A program made the translations under genes and the position numbers. 64,000 nucleotides of DNA from Klenkia soli (lineage in GTDB: Bacteria; Actinomycetota; Actinomycetes; Mycobacteriales; Geodermatophilaceae): the NCBI RefSeq assembly GCF_900103975.1, contig NZ_FNIR01000009.1, positions 1 through 64,000 on the forward strand. Direction: 5' to 3'. The notes under the pieces were generated by a model. That model saw nothing but the letters and a program-made list of their open reading frames with translations. It had not been told where the DNA came from and made no database searches. Shown here piece after piece: positions 1 through 8,850 of this stretch (position 1 is its first letter; each line of letters opens with the position of its first letter).

Positions 1-1
1 C

Positions 2-211
2 CTCGAATGGGAGCAGCACGTCGCCTACGACCAGCGCTACGAACGCCCCAGCGAAGTCGACGCCCTCGTCGGTGACTACACCAAGGCCAAGACCATCCTC
101 GGGTGGGAACCCAAGGTCCTCACCCCCGACCTGGTCAAGATCATGGTCGACGCCGACATCAAGCAGTTGGACGACCAGCTCTCCGGCCGAGCGGTCCGCG
201 TCGACTCATGA
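2..211 (+). CDS. gmd: GDP-mannose 4,6-dehydratase, C-terminal end (5' truncated by window)
   Basis: Only the last 69 codons are present; the frame starts at base 2 and ends at TGA 209-211. The visible tail contains RPSEVDALVGDYTKAKTILGW followed by DLVKIMVDADI, which matches the conserved C-terminus of GDP-mannose 4,6-dehydratases (short-chain dehydrogenase/reductase superfamily). That enzyme converts GDP-mannose to GDP-4-keto-6-deoxymannose, a precursor of GDP-fucose or GDP-rhamnose in surface polysaccharides. It reads toward the flippase and glycosyltransferases that follow, so it is probably part of the same polysaccharide locus. Its wobble positions are G/C-rich, unlike the next genes, so the compositional break of the acquired block falls just after it. 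Confidence 0.85.
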   Translation, partial: LEWEQHVAYDQRYERPSEVDALVGDYTKAKTILGWEPKVLTPDLVKIMVDADIKQLDDQLSGRAVRVDS

Positions 212-284
212 TGACTCCACCCCTCTCAGTCCGATCGACCGCGCTTTGCACGTACATACAGGGGTCGGGCACTAAGGTCATCCA

Positions 285-1640
285 ATGCGGGACAAAATGA
301 TGCGACTCCAAGACGAGCCACAGCAGACCAGTTCGACCCATGGCCGTCGCATCTCGTGGACGACGGGCTCCTTCGTCATTTCTTTCGGGCTTCGGTTTGT
401 CAGCAATGTTATCTTGTCCCGCCTCCTGTCCCCGGAGTTGTTCGGCATAGTTATCATCGTTAACACAATACGTTTTGGCGTCGAACTGTTGAGCGATGTC
501 GGTATCGAGCAGAACATTGTCAGACGAAAGGGGCAGTTAGACCGCGATTTTCTGAACTCCGCGTGGACAGTTCAAGTTGTGCGCGGCTTCATCCTTTCCG
601 CAATATTCGCGTCTCTGGCAAGCCCCCTGAGCACCCTGTTCGCAGTTCCGCCGGCGACGCTATACCTGATGTCGCTCGCGCCGTTGCTTACATCCCTCCA
701 CTCAAGTGCAATATTCGTCCTCTCCAGAACCCTCCAAGTTCGAGAACGCAACTGGTTCGAGCTTCGGTGCGAGATTCTCGCCTTTGCTGTCGTGATCACC
801 ACCGCTAGTCTCTGGCATAGCGTTTATGCGGTAATACTTTCCACGCTCATATCCATAGCCCTGAGGTCGGCCCTGAGCTACAGGTTGCCCCACGCACAGC
901 AACGCCTACGCCTCAGGCGCGCGCACGCCAAAGAGATCATTAGCTTCGGCAAGTGGATCACAGCATCATCACTTTTCGTTTATGCCGCGGCCAATATCGA
1001 CCGCCTCACGCTCGGGGCCGTGGCTCCTCTCGCCGCCCTCGGGATTTACGGAATTGCTCGAATTGTCTCCGACATTCCGAGCGCTTTTGCGAGCCGACTG
1101 ACGCACCAAATTCTCTTCCCCGCTATCGCAGCTGAAAGTTCCGCGGCGCGCGAAACAGCATCGGCTATGAAGCTCCGACATCGTCTCCTTCTGCTGATTA
1201 GCGTCGCGTCCGGAATTCTCGCGTCGACAGCAGATTTCGCAGTTTCTCTAGTGTACGATCAGCGATACAGTCAAGCTGGACCGCTTCTTAGCATCATTCT
1301 TCTTGCTACGTGGTTCTCCATAAATTCCACACTTAGCGAAGCTGCGTTCCTTGGGCGCGACAGACCAATCTACCTCACGACGGGAAACCTTGCGCGGCTT
1401 GTTTTAATCTGCCTCATGCTCTATCCGTTGTATACCGCGTGGGGCCTAGCTGGTGCTGGAGTGGCTATAATTGCGGCCGAAGCTGGCAGGTACCTCGTGA
1501 CTGCATACGGCCTCTGGCGACTAAAGTTGCACACACTTAGACAAGATTTTCTTACGGCTTCTGCATTTACCGCCACAATTCTTATTGGCTGTACTTTACG
1601 ATACCTTCTTGGACTAGGATATCCCTGGACAGGACTCTGA
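285..1640 (+). CDS. Polysaccharide (O-antigen/teichoic-acid type) flippase
   Basis: A 451-residue protein that is hydrophobic nearly throughout, with about 12-14 predicted membrane segments. The N-terminal block WTTGSFVISFGLRFVSNVILSR followed by LLSPELFGI is characteristic of the Wzx/RfbX polysaccharide-biosynthesis flippase family (MOP superfamily). Such proteins move undecaprenyl-linked repeat units across the cytoplasmic membrane. An ATG at 285 is used; further in-frame ATGs follow at once and no strong Shine-Dalgarno separates them. The stop lies one base before the next start, so the two genes are coupled. Codon use is much richer in A/T at third positions than in the right part of the window, which suggests horizontal transfer. 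Confidence 0.85.
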   Translation: MRDKMMRLQDEPQQTSSTHGRRISWTTGSFVISFGLRFVSNVILSRLLSPELFGIVIIVNTIRFGVELLSDVGIEQNIVRRKGQLDRDFLNSAWTVQVVRGFILSAIFASLASPLSTLFAVPPATLYLMSLAPLLTSLHSSAIFVLSRTLQVRERNWFELRCEILAFAVVITTASLWHSVYAVILSTLISIALRSALSYRLPHAQQRLRLRRAHAKEIISFGKWITASSLFVYAAANIDRLTLGAVAPLAALGIYGIARIVSDIPSAFASRLTHQILFPAIAAESSAARETASAMKLRHRLLLLISVASGILASTADFAVSLVYDQRYSQAGPLLSIILLATWFSINSTLSEAAFLGRDRPIYLTTGNLARLVLICLMLYPLYTAWGLAGAGVAIIAAEAGRYLVTAYGLWRLKLHTLRQDFLTASAFTATILIGCTLRYLLGLGYPWTGL

Positions 1641-1641
1641 A

Positions 1642-2844
1642 ATGACCACGGGGCAACAGCGTCGGCTACTCATCATTCAATATGCAGGCGACTACCGAGA
1701 CGCCTATCGGCAGTGGACCGAGTACGGCACTGAATCCTATTATGGCCACGCGTATGTCTTGCAGACACTCTCCGAGATAGCTTCACGCGATCAGTACAGC
1801 GTCGAAATAATCTGCTGCATCTCCAACGGCCGCTATGTCGAAAAGTTGCCCAATGGCATAACAGTCGTTGGTGCCGACACTGACCCAAACCGCGACCCTG
1901 ATCAAATAGTTCGCCTGGCTAGAGAGTTCGCTCCGACTCATGTGATCCTGCATGCCCCGGTCGAACCCTTACTGTCCCAACTGGTGTCCGAACAATTCCG
2001 CCTTGCATGCATATGGGCCGACTCTTTCGGGACCAACCGCTTACGGAGGCTAGTCAAGTTCGGTCGCCTGGCCCGCGTAGCTGCTTCCCCAAGCATTGAG
2101 TTCATCGCTAACCACAATGTGGCAGCATGCCTCTCTACGCGAACACTCGGCGTCGCTGCCACGAGAATCGTTCCCTGGGATTGGCCTCACGCCGAGAACG
2201 TCGGACCGCACCGCACAAGGCGAAAGGGAACACCCTTCGTGTGCCTTTTTGTTGGAAGCTTGGACGTCACCAAAGGCGTCGCAGATGCCGTTGCCGCCAC
2301 CAAGATCTTAGCCAAAACAAGCGCAAACGTGACCCTCAGGGTGGTTGGCGGACCAGTCCCGGACTACTTGCGTCACTTCGCGGAACAACAGCTAGCATCG
2401 TCAAAAATTGACTTTGTTGGCAAACTCTCTAACGCGGCGGTTAAGCGCGAGATGGGCCAGGCCGATGCCGTCGTTATCCCGAGTCACCACAGATACCCCG
2501 AGGGCTTACCACTGACCGTCTACGAAGCACTGCAATCGCGAACTCCAATTATAGCGTCTGACCACCCGATGCTGATACATTATCTTCGCCATGACCGAAA
2601 CGCGCTGATCTTTCCAGCGGGGAGCTCGCGCGAGCTCGCCACTCAACTACGCCGACTTATTGATGACGAGCAACTGTGGGGCAAGCTCAGCAACTCGTCT
2701 GAACAAACGTGGCGAGACATTCAGATATCACTGAAGTGGGGTCAGCTGGTACGACACTGGCTTGACAGCGATGTCAACCAGCCTGCTTGGATCGAGCGCC
2801 TATCTCTATCGGCTATGTACCCCGAGCAGCGCCATTCTAATTAA
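1642..2844 (+). CDS. Glycosyltransferase, GT4-like
   Basis: A 400-residue GT-B fold glycosyltransferase. The C-terminal half shows the GT4 pattern: a FVGSLDVTKGV strand-loop near residue 200, LRVVGG, IDFVGKLSNAAVKREMGQADAVVIPS, then EGLPLTVYEALQSRTPIIASD with the EX7E-type glutamate pair, and a final acceptor-side helix. The N-terminal half is divergent. It presumably adds one sugar to a lipid-linked repeat unit on the cytoplasmic face; donor and acceptor cannot be told from sequence. It starts one base after the flippase stop and is probably co-transcribed with it. It ends 18 bp from the convergent polymerase gene. Base composition is island-like. Confidence 0.8.
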   Translation: MTTGQQRRLLIIQYAGDYRDAYRQWTEYGTESYYGHAYVLQTLSEIASRDQYSVEIICCISNGRYVEKLPNGITVVGADTDPNRDPDQIVRLAREFAPTHVILHAPVEPLLSQLVSEQFRLACIWADSFGTNRLRRLVKFGRLARVAASPSIEFIANHNVAACLSTRTLGVAATRIVPWDWPHAENVGPHRTRRKGTPFVCLFVGSLDVTKGVADAVAATKILAKTSANVTLRVVGGPVPDYLRHFAEQQLASSKIDFVGKLSNAAVKREMGQADAVVIPSHHRYPEGLPLTVYEALQSRTPIIASDHPMLIHYLRHDRNALIFPAGSSRELATQLRRLIDDEQLWGKLSNSSEQTWRDIQISLKWGQLVRHWLDSDVNQPAWIERLSLSAMYPEQRHSN

Positions 2845-2862
2845 CAGCACTGTCATCGGCCA

Positions 2863-4092
2863 TCAGCCATGGACTTTCTGAGCGAGGCTCGGTGAGATGC
2901 GCAACCAAGATATGCTTAGAACAAGACTCAATACACAAAATCCGAAGCTTGACATGAACGCCTGCTCGACCAAGCCGTAGAGAGCCAAGGTTACAATAGT
3001 TAACATTGCAAAACGATGTCCTGGGTGATTCATCGCGTCTTGCCGACTGAGTTGCCTCCACATGGCACCAAGGAAAACTGACAGAAGTAGCACGAGGCCA
3101 ATGAGGCCCACCTGAAGCAAAACGTCCAGGTAGGCTTGATGGGCGTGATAGAAGCGAAATCCTCCCACCGCCCATAACTGCTCGGTGACAGGAACACCTG
3201 CATGCCATAGAGCGCCCCATCCAAATCCAACATAGGGCTGTTCCCCTATCACGGAATCGACCGACGCCCAGATGACGGTCCGACCTGTCAATGTGCTGTC
3301 GCGCCCCAGCAACGGCGCGACCACATCGAGGTGCGACATGACAAAAGCCACCGCAGACAGGAGCACCGACATACCGACGAACATGGCAACCTTCCGCTGA
3401 TTGAGTGGACGGCGGCTTCCACGCGGCAGCAAGTAAAAAATTACGAAGACAATAATGATAAACGCGTGCCCCGTCCCGCTCTCGGTTGCAACGATCGCCA
3501 CGCACACTGCAATAACGCGACAAACGCGAGCTAAAGGCGATTGCTTATGACACAAATAGGCAGACAGCATGACCACGAAGACGAACGCAGCCGTATTACG
3601 ATCGATGAAGACACCCTTCAAGGCTCCCGCATGACTAGCCTCAGCGGTTCGGCCAACATTCGGCAGGACAAAGAACGTCACCGCAGAGAGCGCCAGCAAT
3701 ACGTCTCCTGCCGCAACTACTGCGTTGAGCAAGAATCTAGCCCCGGCAAGTCGCCCAGCAGCAAATCCGGCGACCAAAAGTGCCCCAGATAGAGCGACAG
3801 CTTCCAACGTAGCAGATCGATCAGCTGACCAAAACGCAGAAAGCAGAAGCCAAGACAACAACAAAACTACAACAGCTGGAAGCTTGAAGGCCCTCCACTC
3901 GAAGACGCAGACTAAAGTTACTGCGCAAGCGAGCAAAAAGACAATTGAAGAGGCTCCATCGAGGGGGAGAGCGGACGCCGTTAGTAATGCCACCAGTCCG
4001 ATTTTCAAGGGAGTCCGGCGGGGCATTACCGAACGTGGACCCATCTTTGTCTTACCAAGGCGTGAAGGAGTTAATGCTGCATTGGGCTTCAT
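2863..4092 (-). CDS. O-antigen ligase/polymerase-like membrane protein (Wzy type)
   Basis: A 409-residue polytopic membrane protein with about 10-12 segments. The large periplasmic loop carries LTGRTVIWASVDSVI, GFGWGALW and then HAHQAYLDVLLQVGLIG, the signature of the O-antigen ligase/polymerase family (Wzy_C, PF04932). Such proteins polymerise or ligate undecaprenyl-linked polysaccharide at the outer face of the membrane. I chose the ATG at 4092 rather than the TTG at 4113 because an excellent AAGGAGG lies 7 bases before 4092, between the two candidates. It converges with the GT4 gene and precedes nothing on its own strand. Low G+C for this genome. Confidence 0.8.
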   Translation of the reverse strand: MKPNAALTPSRLGKTKMGPRSVMPRRTPLKIGLVALLTASALPLDGASSIVFLLACAVTLVCVFEWRAFKLPAVVVLLLSWLLLSAFWSADRSATLEAVALSGALLVAGFAAGRLAGARFLLNAVVAAGDVLLALSAVTFFVLPNVGRTAEASHAGALKGVFIDRNTAAFVFVVMLSAYLCHKQSPLARVCRVIAVCVAIVATESGTGHAFIIIVFVIFYLLPRGSRRPLNQRKVAMFVGMSVLLSAVAFVMSHLDVVAPLLGRDSTLTGRTVIWASVDSVIGEQPYVGFGWGALWHAGVPVTEQLWAVGGFRFYHAHQAYLDVLLQVGLIGLVLLLSVFLGAMWRQLSRQDAMNHPGHRFAMLTIVTLALYGLVEQAFMSSFGFCVLSLVLSISWLRISPSLAQKVHG

Positions 4093-4128
4093 CCTAATTC
4101 CTCCTTCATGCAACTCTCGCTGTTGCCA

Positions 4129-5097
4129 CTAGACACCGGCCCGCCTGGACGCTACCCAACGTTGCCCAAATCGCGGCAGGACGGCCTTCGCAACATACTC
4201 CACAAGAACTCGCCCACGGAAGTTTCCCGCCCCCGCGAGTAGGACGAGTCCCAGCCGAATTCCCCAGTTGGGCCCCGGCAGACCTCGACACACTTCAGTG
4301 GCCACAAATGACGCGAACACATCGTCCCCCATGGTCGACCTCATGCGAAGCGCCCATGACAAAGAATTCTCCCAGGATGCCTCACTTCGACTTAGCGAGA
4401 CCCGCGAACTGGCATCGTTGACGACGACCAATGGTCTCAAGGTGCACCGGCCAGTAATACCTGCAGACTCAAGGTTGAGCATCCACTCCCAGTCCTCGTG
4501 AATGCGACTTGCTTCTGGGAGAGGATATTCGAGCGCAAGATCGCGCTTAATCATCACACTCGGAAAAGGTACGTAGCCCTCGCCAGGTCGCCTACGGTCA
4601 AATAGGTAGTGACCAATCTTCTCACCTGGGCGCAAATCACGCCTAGGCCATTGATACTCACGCCCGTCACTTTTGATCGTCGCCGCGGTGAAGAAGAAGT
4701 GTCGCTCGGCATTCTCCACTCTCGCGATCTGGGCGAGTTGAACCTCCAACTTGTCCGGGGTCCATTCATCGTCATCGTCAAGGAAGGCAATAAACTCCCC
4801 TGATGCCGCTCGGACCCCTCGATTTCTTGCGGCGCTGGCACCCCCAGAGGCGAGCTGCTGCAATATCGTCAATGACGGAAGTTGCAGCGCGCCTAGAGCA
4901 CGAAGTGACGCGGGGTCGGGTCCGTCAACTACTACAATGGTCTCGACTGGTGAAACCGACTGGGCGATTACAGATTCTATGGCGCGAACTACCAACTCAG
5001 GTCGGCCACGAGTTGGGATCACGACCGATATAGAGGCATGTTCGTCGCCGTTCCGGAATGATGCGATTCGTTCACCGGACATGTTATCCTCGATCAT
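4129..5097 (-). CDS. Glycosyltransferase family 2
   Basis: A 322-residue GT-A fold transferase. The N-terminus ISVVIPTRGRPELVVRAIESV is the nucleotide-binding strand and helix, ASAARNRGVRAASGEFIAFLDDDDEW (residues about 85-112) carries the DxD metal/nucleotide-sugar motif, and HEDWEW at about 200 is the typical acceptor-site ED motif. It transfers a sugar from a nucleotide donor, probably during repeat-unit assembly. The ATG at 5097 has a weak AAAGAAG ribosome site; an in-frame ATG at 5082 with GAGG upstream is an equal alternative. It lies 36 bp upstream of the polymerase gene on the same strand and the two may form an operon. Confidence 0.85.
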   Translation of the reverse strand: MIEDNMSGERIASFRNGDEHASISVVIPTRGRPELVVRAIESVIAQSVSPVETIVVVDGPDPASLRALGALQLPSLTILQQLASGGASAARNRGVRAASGEFIAFLDDDDEWTPDKLEVQLAQIARVENAERHFFFTAATIKSDGREYQWPRRDLRPGEKIGHYLFDRRRPGEGYVPFPSVMIKRDLALEYPLPEASRIHEDWEWMLNLESAGITGRCTLRPLVVVNDASSRVSLSRSEASWENSLSWALRMRSTMGDDVFASFVATEVCRGLPGPNWGIRLGLVLLAGAGNFRGRVLVEYVAKAVLPRFGQRWVASRRAGV

Positions 5098-5207
5098 CTT
5101 CTTTGCAGATACTGGACAGACGCTATCACGGCTTTGAGTAGTGTCGGGAACAGTTTGATGGGTGGGATGGGTGTCCCAGCTCCGAACAGAAGAGAAGTGG
5201 AAGCGTC

Positions 5208-6230
5208 ATGCGAGTTTTGCACGTGATACAAGCGATGAACTCAGGCGGCACTGAAACCGTTCTGGCAAATTTGGCGAATGAGCAGGTCAGCTCGGGGCAC
5301 TCGGTTGGCGTGCTTAGTATGAGCGGGGCCATGCTGGATAGGCTTGACCCGAAGATTGTTAAGGTCACAGTAAGCACTAGACGTGCCCTTATCGCAACCC
5401 TAATGATTGGGGTTCGATCCCGAAGGTGGGATGTGGTGCATGTTCACCAGCGAAGCCTGTCTACATTTGTCGCCCTGGTAGGCTATGGGGCGAAGGTGCA
5501 ACACGTTGAACACGTTCACAACGTCTTTCCGGGGATGGACCACAAATGGACATCGTTTCGCGCTCGGAAACTGATTGCATGTGGATCAAGTGTGGCTGAG
5601 ATGCTAGCCAAAGATTACGGCCGCGATGAATCGAGAATATTTCTTGTAAAGAACGGTGTCGCTGACACTGGGCAGCGCGCCGTCCAATGGGAAGGTGGCA
5701 CTTTTGAGGTAGTCAATGCTGCGCGTGTTGTAGAGCAGAAAAATCCTCTACTGTTTGTAGAAGTTCTCGCCCAGCTTGTCTCGCGACAGCTTGACGTCAG
5801 GGGGACATGGTATGGGGACGGCGATCTACTGCCGATCGTTCGTCAGCAGATTGCTCGACGTGGCTTGGAGTCGCAGGTCTCGTTCCCCGGCCCGATATCT
5901 AACGTCCACAGTGAACTGGCAAAGTCCCACCTATTGTTGCTGACATCGCGACACGAGGGCCTGCCTCTAACTGCGATTGAGGCCGCCTCGGTTGGGCTGC
6001 CCATTGTTGCAACAGATGTAGGTAGCATTCGAGACATCGTTTTCCACAACCATAATGGATACTTAGTCGATGATCTGGGCAACGCAGCCAGCCTTGCGGG
6101 ATTTGTCGAATCTCTCGTGGTTGCAGAAGAGCGGCATCGGACCTTTGGCGCGAACTCGCGGAGGCGATTCTTGGAAGAGTTTACCTTAGGCCGCATGAGC
6201 AACGACGTACTGGATGTATACGAGGTTTGA
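5208..6230 (+). CDS. Glycosyltransferase, GT4 family
   Basis: A 340-residue GT-B protein of typical family length. The N-terminus MRVLHVIQAMNSGGTETVLANLA with the glycine-rich GGTE loop, the middle DVVHVH, and the C-terminal EGLPLTAIEAASVGLPIVATDVGSIRDIV with the EX7E glutamates are standard for GT4. It is expected to act in the cytoplasm on a lipid-linked sugar acceptor. The gene is divergent from the GT2 gene at 5097 (110-bp shared upstream region) and convergent with the next GT2 gene. The start has a GTGGAAG-like ribosome site. Low G+C composition. Confidence 0.85.
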   Translation: MRVLHVIQAMNSGGTETVLANLANEQVSSGHSVGVLSMSGAMLDRLDPKIVKVTVSTRRALIATLMIGVRSRRWDVVHVHQRSLSTFVALVGYGAKVQHVEHVHNVFPGMDHKWTSFRARKLIACGSSVAEMLAKDYGRDESRIFLVKNGVADTGQRAVQWEGGTFEVVNAARVVEQKNPLLFVEVLAQLVSRQLDVRGTWYGDGDLLPIVRQQIARRGLESQVSFPGPISNVHSELAKSHLLLLTSRHEGLPLTAIEAASVGLPIVATDVGSIRDIVFHNHNGYLVDDLGNAASLAGFVESLVVAEERHRTFGANSRRRFLEEFTLGRMSNDVLDVYEV

Positions 6231-6296
6231 CGCGCGCCAGGCTCAGAGGCGGGTCGATGGGCGTCAACAAAGTTCACTCGCCAGCCATCCCGATCG

Positions 6297-7136
6297 CTAG
6301 TTGCTCCGATACTGTTCCTGCGATTTCGCTGCGGCTTCACGGATTTTCATCTGAATCTGAGCATGATAAAACATCAACGAGAATGCGAATTCAAAACCAG
6401 GGCGGCCGTCGCGGAAGCCCTGCTTTATAAAGTAGTTGTATATGAATATGACCACAGGTTTAAGTGGCATTCTGTCAAAAATTCTGCCCTGCGACGACTT
6501 CGCGGCACGCGTTGCGGCACGCACCTCGGGACGTATCTGAATGAATGCCTCCCAGTCTGAGTAGCGATTATGGCGAGCGAACCAATCATGAATTGGATCA
6601 GGGTCATCGTGTATCAACCTGCTTTGAAGCCGGCCGATAGCGCCTCTCACGAGGGGCTGATAGTGACCCTCGACCTCCGTGCTTCCTGGCGCATCAAGAT
6701 CATCGATCTCAGGGAACTTACACGCGCCACGCCTCAGCATTGTTCGCTTGTAAACAGTTTGCCCGTGGCGCAGCACCTCTCCTCGCCAATGGTACTGAAC
6801 AGGTATTTCGAACGCCGACACGGGGCTGCCTGCAAGGACTTCTTTGATTTCGCTAGCTAGCGCAGGACTCAGGCGCTCGTCAGCGTCCATCAAAAGAACC
6901 CAGTCAGTGTCAAGGTACAGGTTGTCCAAAGACCACTGCTTCTTCTTCGGGTACGCACCGTTCCATCGAAATTGCACAACCTGGGCCCCGGCTGCAACGG
7001 CAATCCGCCCAGTTTGATCCTTGCTTCCGGAATCGAGCACCGTCACGTTCGAAGTTAGCAGCTTCGCGCTTTCAATACACGTGCGGATTGCTTCCTCTTC
7101 GTTCAATGCTAGAATTATAATTCCGATGCTTTGCAT
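6297..7136 (-). CDS. Glycosyltransferase family 2, WaaE/KdtX-like
   Basis: A 279-residue GT-A protein. It starts MQSIGIIILALNEEEAIRTCI, then has LDSGSKDQT, FRWNGAYPKKKQWSLD, and DWVLLMDADERLS (DxD, about residue 85), the arrangement found in the WaaE/KdtX-like beta-1,4-glucosyltransferase group. A C-terminal FARHNRYSDWEA and a hydrophobic FIYNYFIKQGFRDG segment also fit that group, which attaches hexoses to core-like or capsular glycans. The acceptor is unknown. It is the last glycosyltransferase of the locus; its upstream region (7137-7769) holds no recognisable gene. Composition is low in G+C like its neighbours. Confidence 0.82.
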   Translation of the reverse strand: MQSIGIIILALNEEEAIRTCIESAKLLTSNVTVLDSGSKDQTGRIAVAAGAQVVQFRWNGAYPKKKQWSLDNLYLDTDWVLLMDADERLSPALASEIKEVLAGSPVSAFEIPVQYHWRGEVLRHGQTVYKRTMLRRGACKFPEIDDLDAPGSTEVEGHYQPLVRGAIGRLQSRLIHDDPDPIHDWFARHNRYSDWEAFIQIRPEVRAATRAAKSSQGRIFDRMPLKPVVIFIYNYFIKQGFRDGRPGFEFAFSLMFYHAQIQMKIREAAAKSQEQYRSN

Positions 7137-7769
7137 AGTTGCATACTCCCTCGCGGCCGCAAGATCTAGAACGGGTACCTGAGACTAGCGCGGCAGCATG
7201 CAAGCCCGGTGACCGCCGGCGTTCCCTGTCCCATCGAGCGAGGCTCATCCACCTCTCTAGCCCACCGTAGTTTGGTCGAGTCCGGGACCCATGGGGCCTT
7301 GATGGCATTCGGCGGCATTCCGCGCAGTCGGGCGAACGAGGATGACGAGTCTTAGTCTTTTCCGTGGGTCTAACGGCTGGAGTAGAGGCCCGCGCTCTGG
7401 CCGCACTACGGCACGGGCACGGCTGAGCGGCGTCGCCGTGCATGCAGCGCCCCGCAGCCCTGCAGCGGCGGCTAGTACTGAACGGCGCCCTTGCCGCAGA
7501 CGGATTTGTAATGGCGGACCTGTCAGGTTCCCAGGACATCGCTTCCGACTAGATGATGCGACTCCCGCGCCGCCTCTTGAACTTCGCGTTCCCGCGCCCG
7601 GGCGCACCGCAACTACTGAACTAGCGATGTTACGGCGTCACGCCAGGCAGCAGATTCGGCCCATGAACAAGCAGATCCACGGTTGTCACCACAAGGGGAT
7701 ACGTGCCACCGGTCGGTGCAACCGGCAGGCCGGCCGTGGCCAAGTTGTCGGTGTTGTCGGCCCTTCAGC
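7137..7769. other. 633-bp interval with no recognisable gene
   Basis: No frame shows convincing coding character: candidate frames are Arg/Pro/Ser-rich translations without domain motifs, and none has a good ribosome site. I see no tRNA, clear transposase remnant or strong long hairpin. The interval carries the upstream region of the minus-strand GT2 gene (7136) and the region beyond the 3' end of the phosphatase-like gene (7770). It may be eroded sequence at the edge of the acquired polysaccharide block. Confidence 0.5.
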
Positions 7770-8399
7770 TCAGGCCACAGCCGGGGAGACGGAGACCGTC
7801 GAGGACGGCTCAAACCGACGGATGCTGACTTCCGGCAGTATCAACATTCGAACCACGGACCGCACCGCAGCCTGGAGCTGATCACCTAGAGCCCGCGCTG
7901 GGATCACCCCATCGATCAGATCGGGGAGGTCATCGGAGCCCGGAGGAACTTTGCGGAAGCGTCGAGCTGCAGCCATCGCCGCGACCACCGCGGGTGCGTG
8001 AGAATTGCCATCTGGGGCCAGCGGCGGCACTACCGAAGCCTTCTGCAGCAGTCCGGCCGCCTCCTTGAGCGAGAATGTACTGCGCAAGCCCCGCGGATTG
8101 AGAGCCAGGGCCGCGTTTCGCTGCACCTCGCCCATCGTCAGAGTGAGGTCCGCAGCGGCTAACACCTCGGGGCTCATCCATCGGGCTCGGTGGGCACTGC
8201 CGTCGATGCCGCGCTCGCCCAGCACCTGCTGTGCCGAGGCCGGTATGGGCGCACCGACATGCGCGCGCACACCGGCGCTGAATACCTGAACCAGCTTGCG
8301 ATCCGGATCCCACTCCGACAGGAGCTGTCGCGTCATCAGCTCGGCCATGGCCGAGCCCCACACGTTGGTGGTGCAGACGAAGACGATGCGCATGGCCAT
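7770..8399 (-). CDS. Low-molecular-weight protein tyrosine phosphatase-like protein, catalytic arginine missing
   Basis: The N-terminal 110 residues fit the LMW-PTP fold: MRIVFVCTTN, FSAGVRAHVGAPIPASAQQVL, ADLTLTM. In active enzymes the P-loop is C-x4-C-R-S. Here it reads CTTNVWGS, so the nucleophile Cys9 is kept but the invariant arginine is glycine. The C-terminal general-acid motif DPYG appears as DLPDLIDG. In polysaccharide loci such phosphatases (Wzb/Ptp type) dephosphorylate the tyrosine kinase that controls chain length. This one is probably non-catalytic or uses altered chemistry. At 209 residues it is longer than usual (about 150-190) because of an unrelated tail. ATGs at 8399 and 8393 are both possible; neither has a clear ribosome site. 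Confidence 0.75.
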   Translation of the reverse strand: MAMRIVFVCTTNVWGSAMAELMTRQLLSEWDPDRKLVQVFSAGVRAHVGAPIPASAQQVLGERGIDGSAHRARWMSPEVLAAADLTLTMGEVQRNAALALNPRGLRSTFSLKEAAGLLQKASVVPPLAPDGNSHAPAVVAAMAAARRFRKVPPGSDDLPDLIDGVIPARALGDQLQAAVRSVVRMLILPEVSIRRFEPSSTVSVSPAVA

Positions 8400-8471
8400 G
8401 ACGTTAGGGACCGTTCAGTCACGGAGGAGGTCGACACGCTTACTCATTGTCGACATTATGGGCAGCGTGGG

Positions 8472-8708
8472 CTAGGCAGCAGTCGACAGCTCGGAGCGAC
8501 GCACCGGCGCGCCGCGCATGCCGACGACGGCGGCGACCACTCCCCCGGCGTTGCCGGCGAGCAGGCCGGCCACGGCGGTGACCACGAGGTCGGCGCCGGT
8601 CGAGCCGAGCACCAGGCCGACGCTCAGCGCCACGGCCAGGCCGGTCAGCAGACCGATGACCAGCAGCCACCAGCCGCGCTGCAGGATCTGTCGCGCTTCT
8701 GCGCCCAT
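8472..8708 (-). CDS. Small membrane protein, unknown function
   Basis: A 78-residue protein with two hydrophobic segments (about residues 13-35 and 40-62), separated by a short STGAD turn, and a charged tail. Third positions are almost all G or C, supporting real coding. The ATG at 8708 has GAGGGG eight bases upstream; the in-frame GTG at 8717 is too close to that site. It lies 72 bp upstream of the phosphatase-like gene on the same strand, so the two may be co-transcribed. It could be an accessory membrane protein of polysaccharide export, but nothing in the sequence proves this. Confidence 0.6.
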   Translation of the reverse strand: MGAEARQILQRGWWLLVIGLLTGLAVALSVGLVLGSTGADLVVTAVAGLLAGNAGGVVAAVVGMRGAPVRRSELSTAA

Positions 8709-8850
8709 CGTTGGCACCCCTCACCACACCGCGCCGGCGTGGAGTCGTCCGGCGGGCACGACGGTAGCGTGATCAGACGGCTACACGCCGTCATCGGTGC
8801 AGGTGTCGCCCACCCGAGGTCTCGCGTGTCCCACGGGCACCACCGAGTTG

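Noticed and set aside
7342-7881. Plus-strand frame of 179 codons in the gene-poor interval
   Set aside because: Arg/Pro/Ser-rich, no domain, no ribosome site and overlaps the phosphatase-like gene by over 100 bp.
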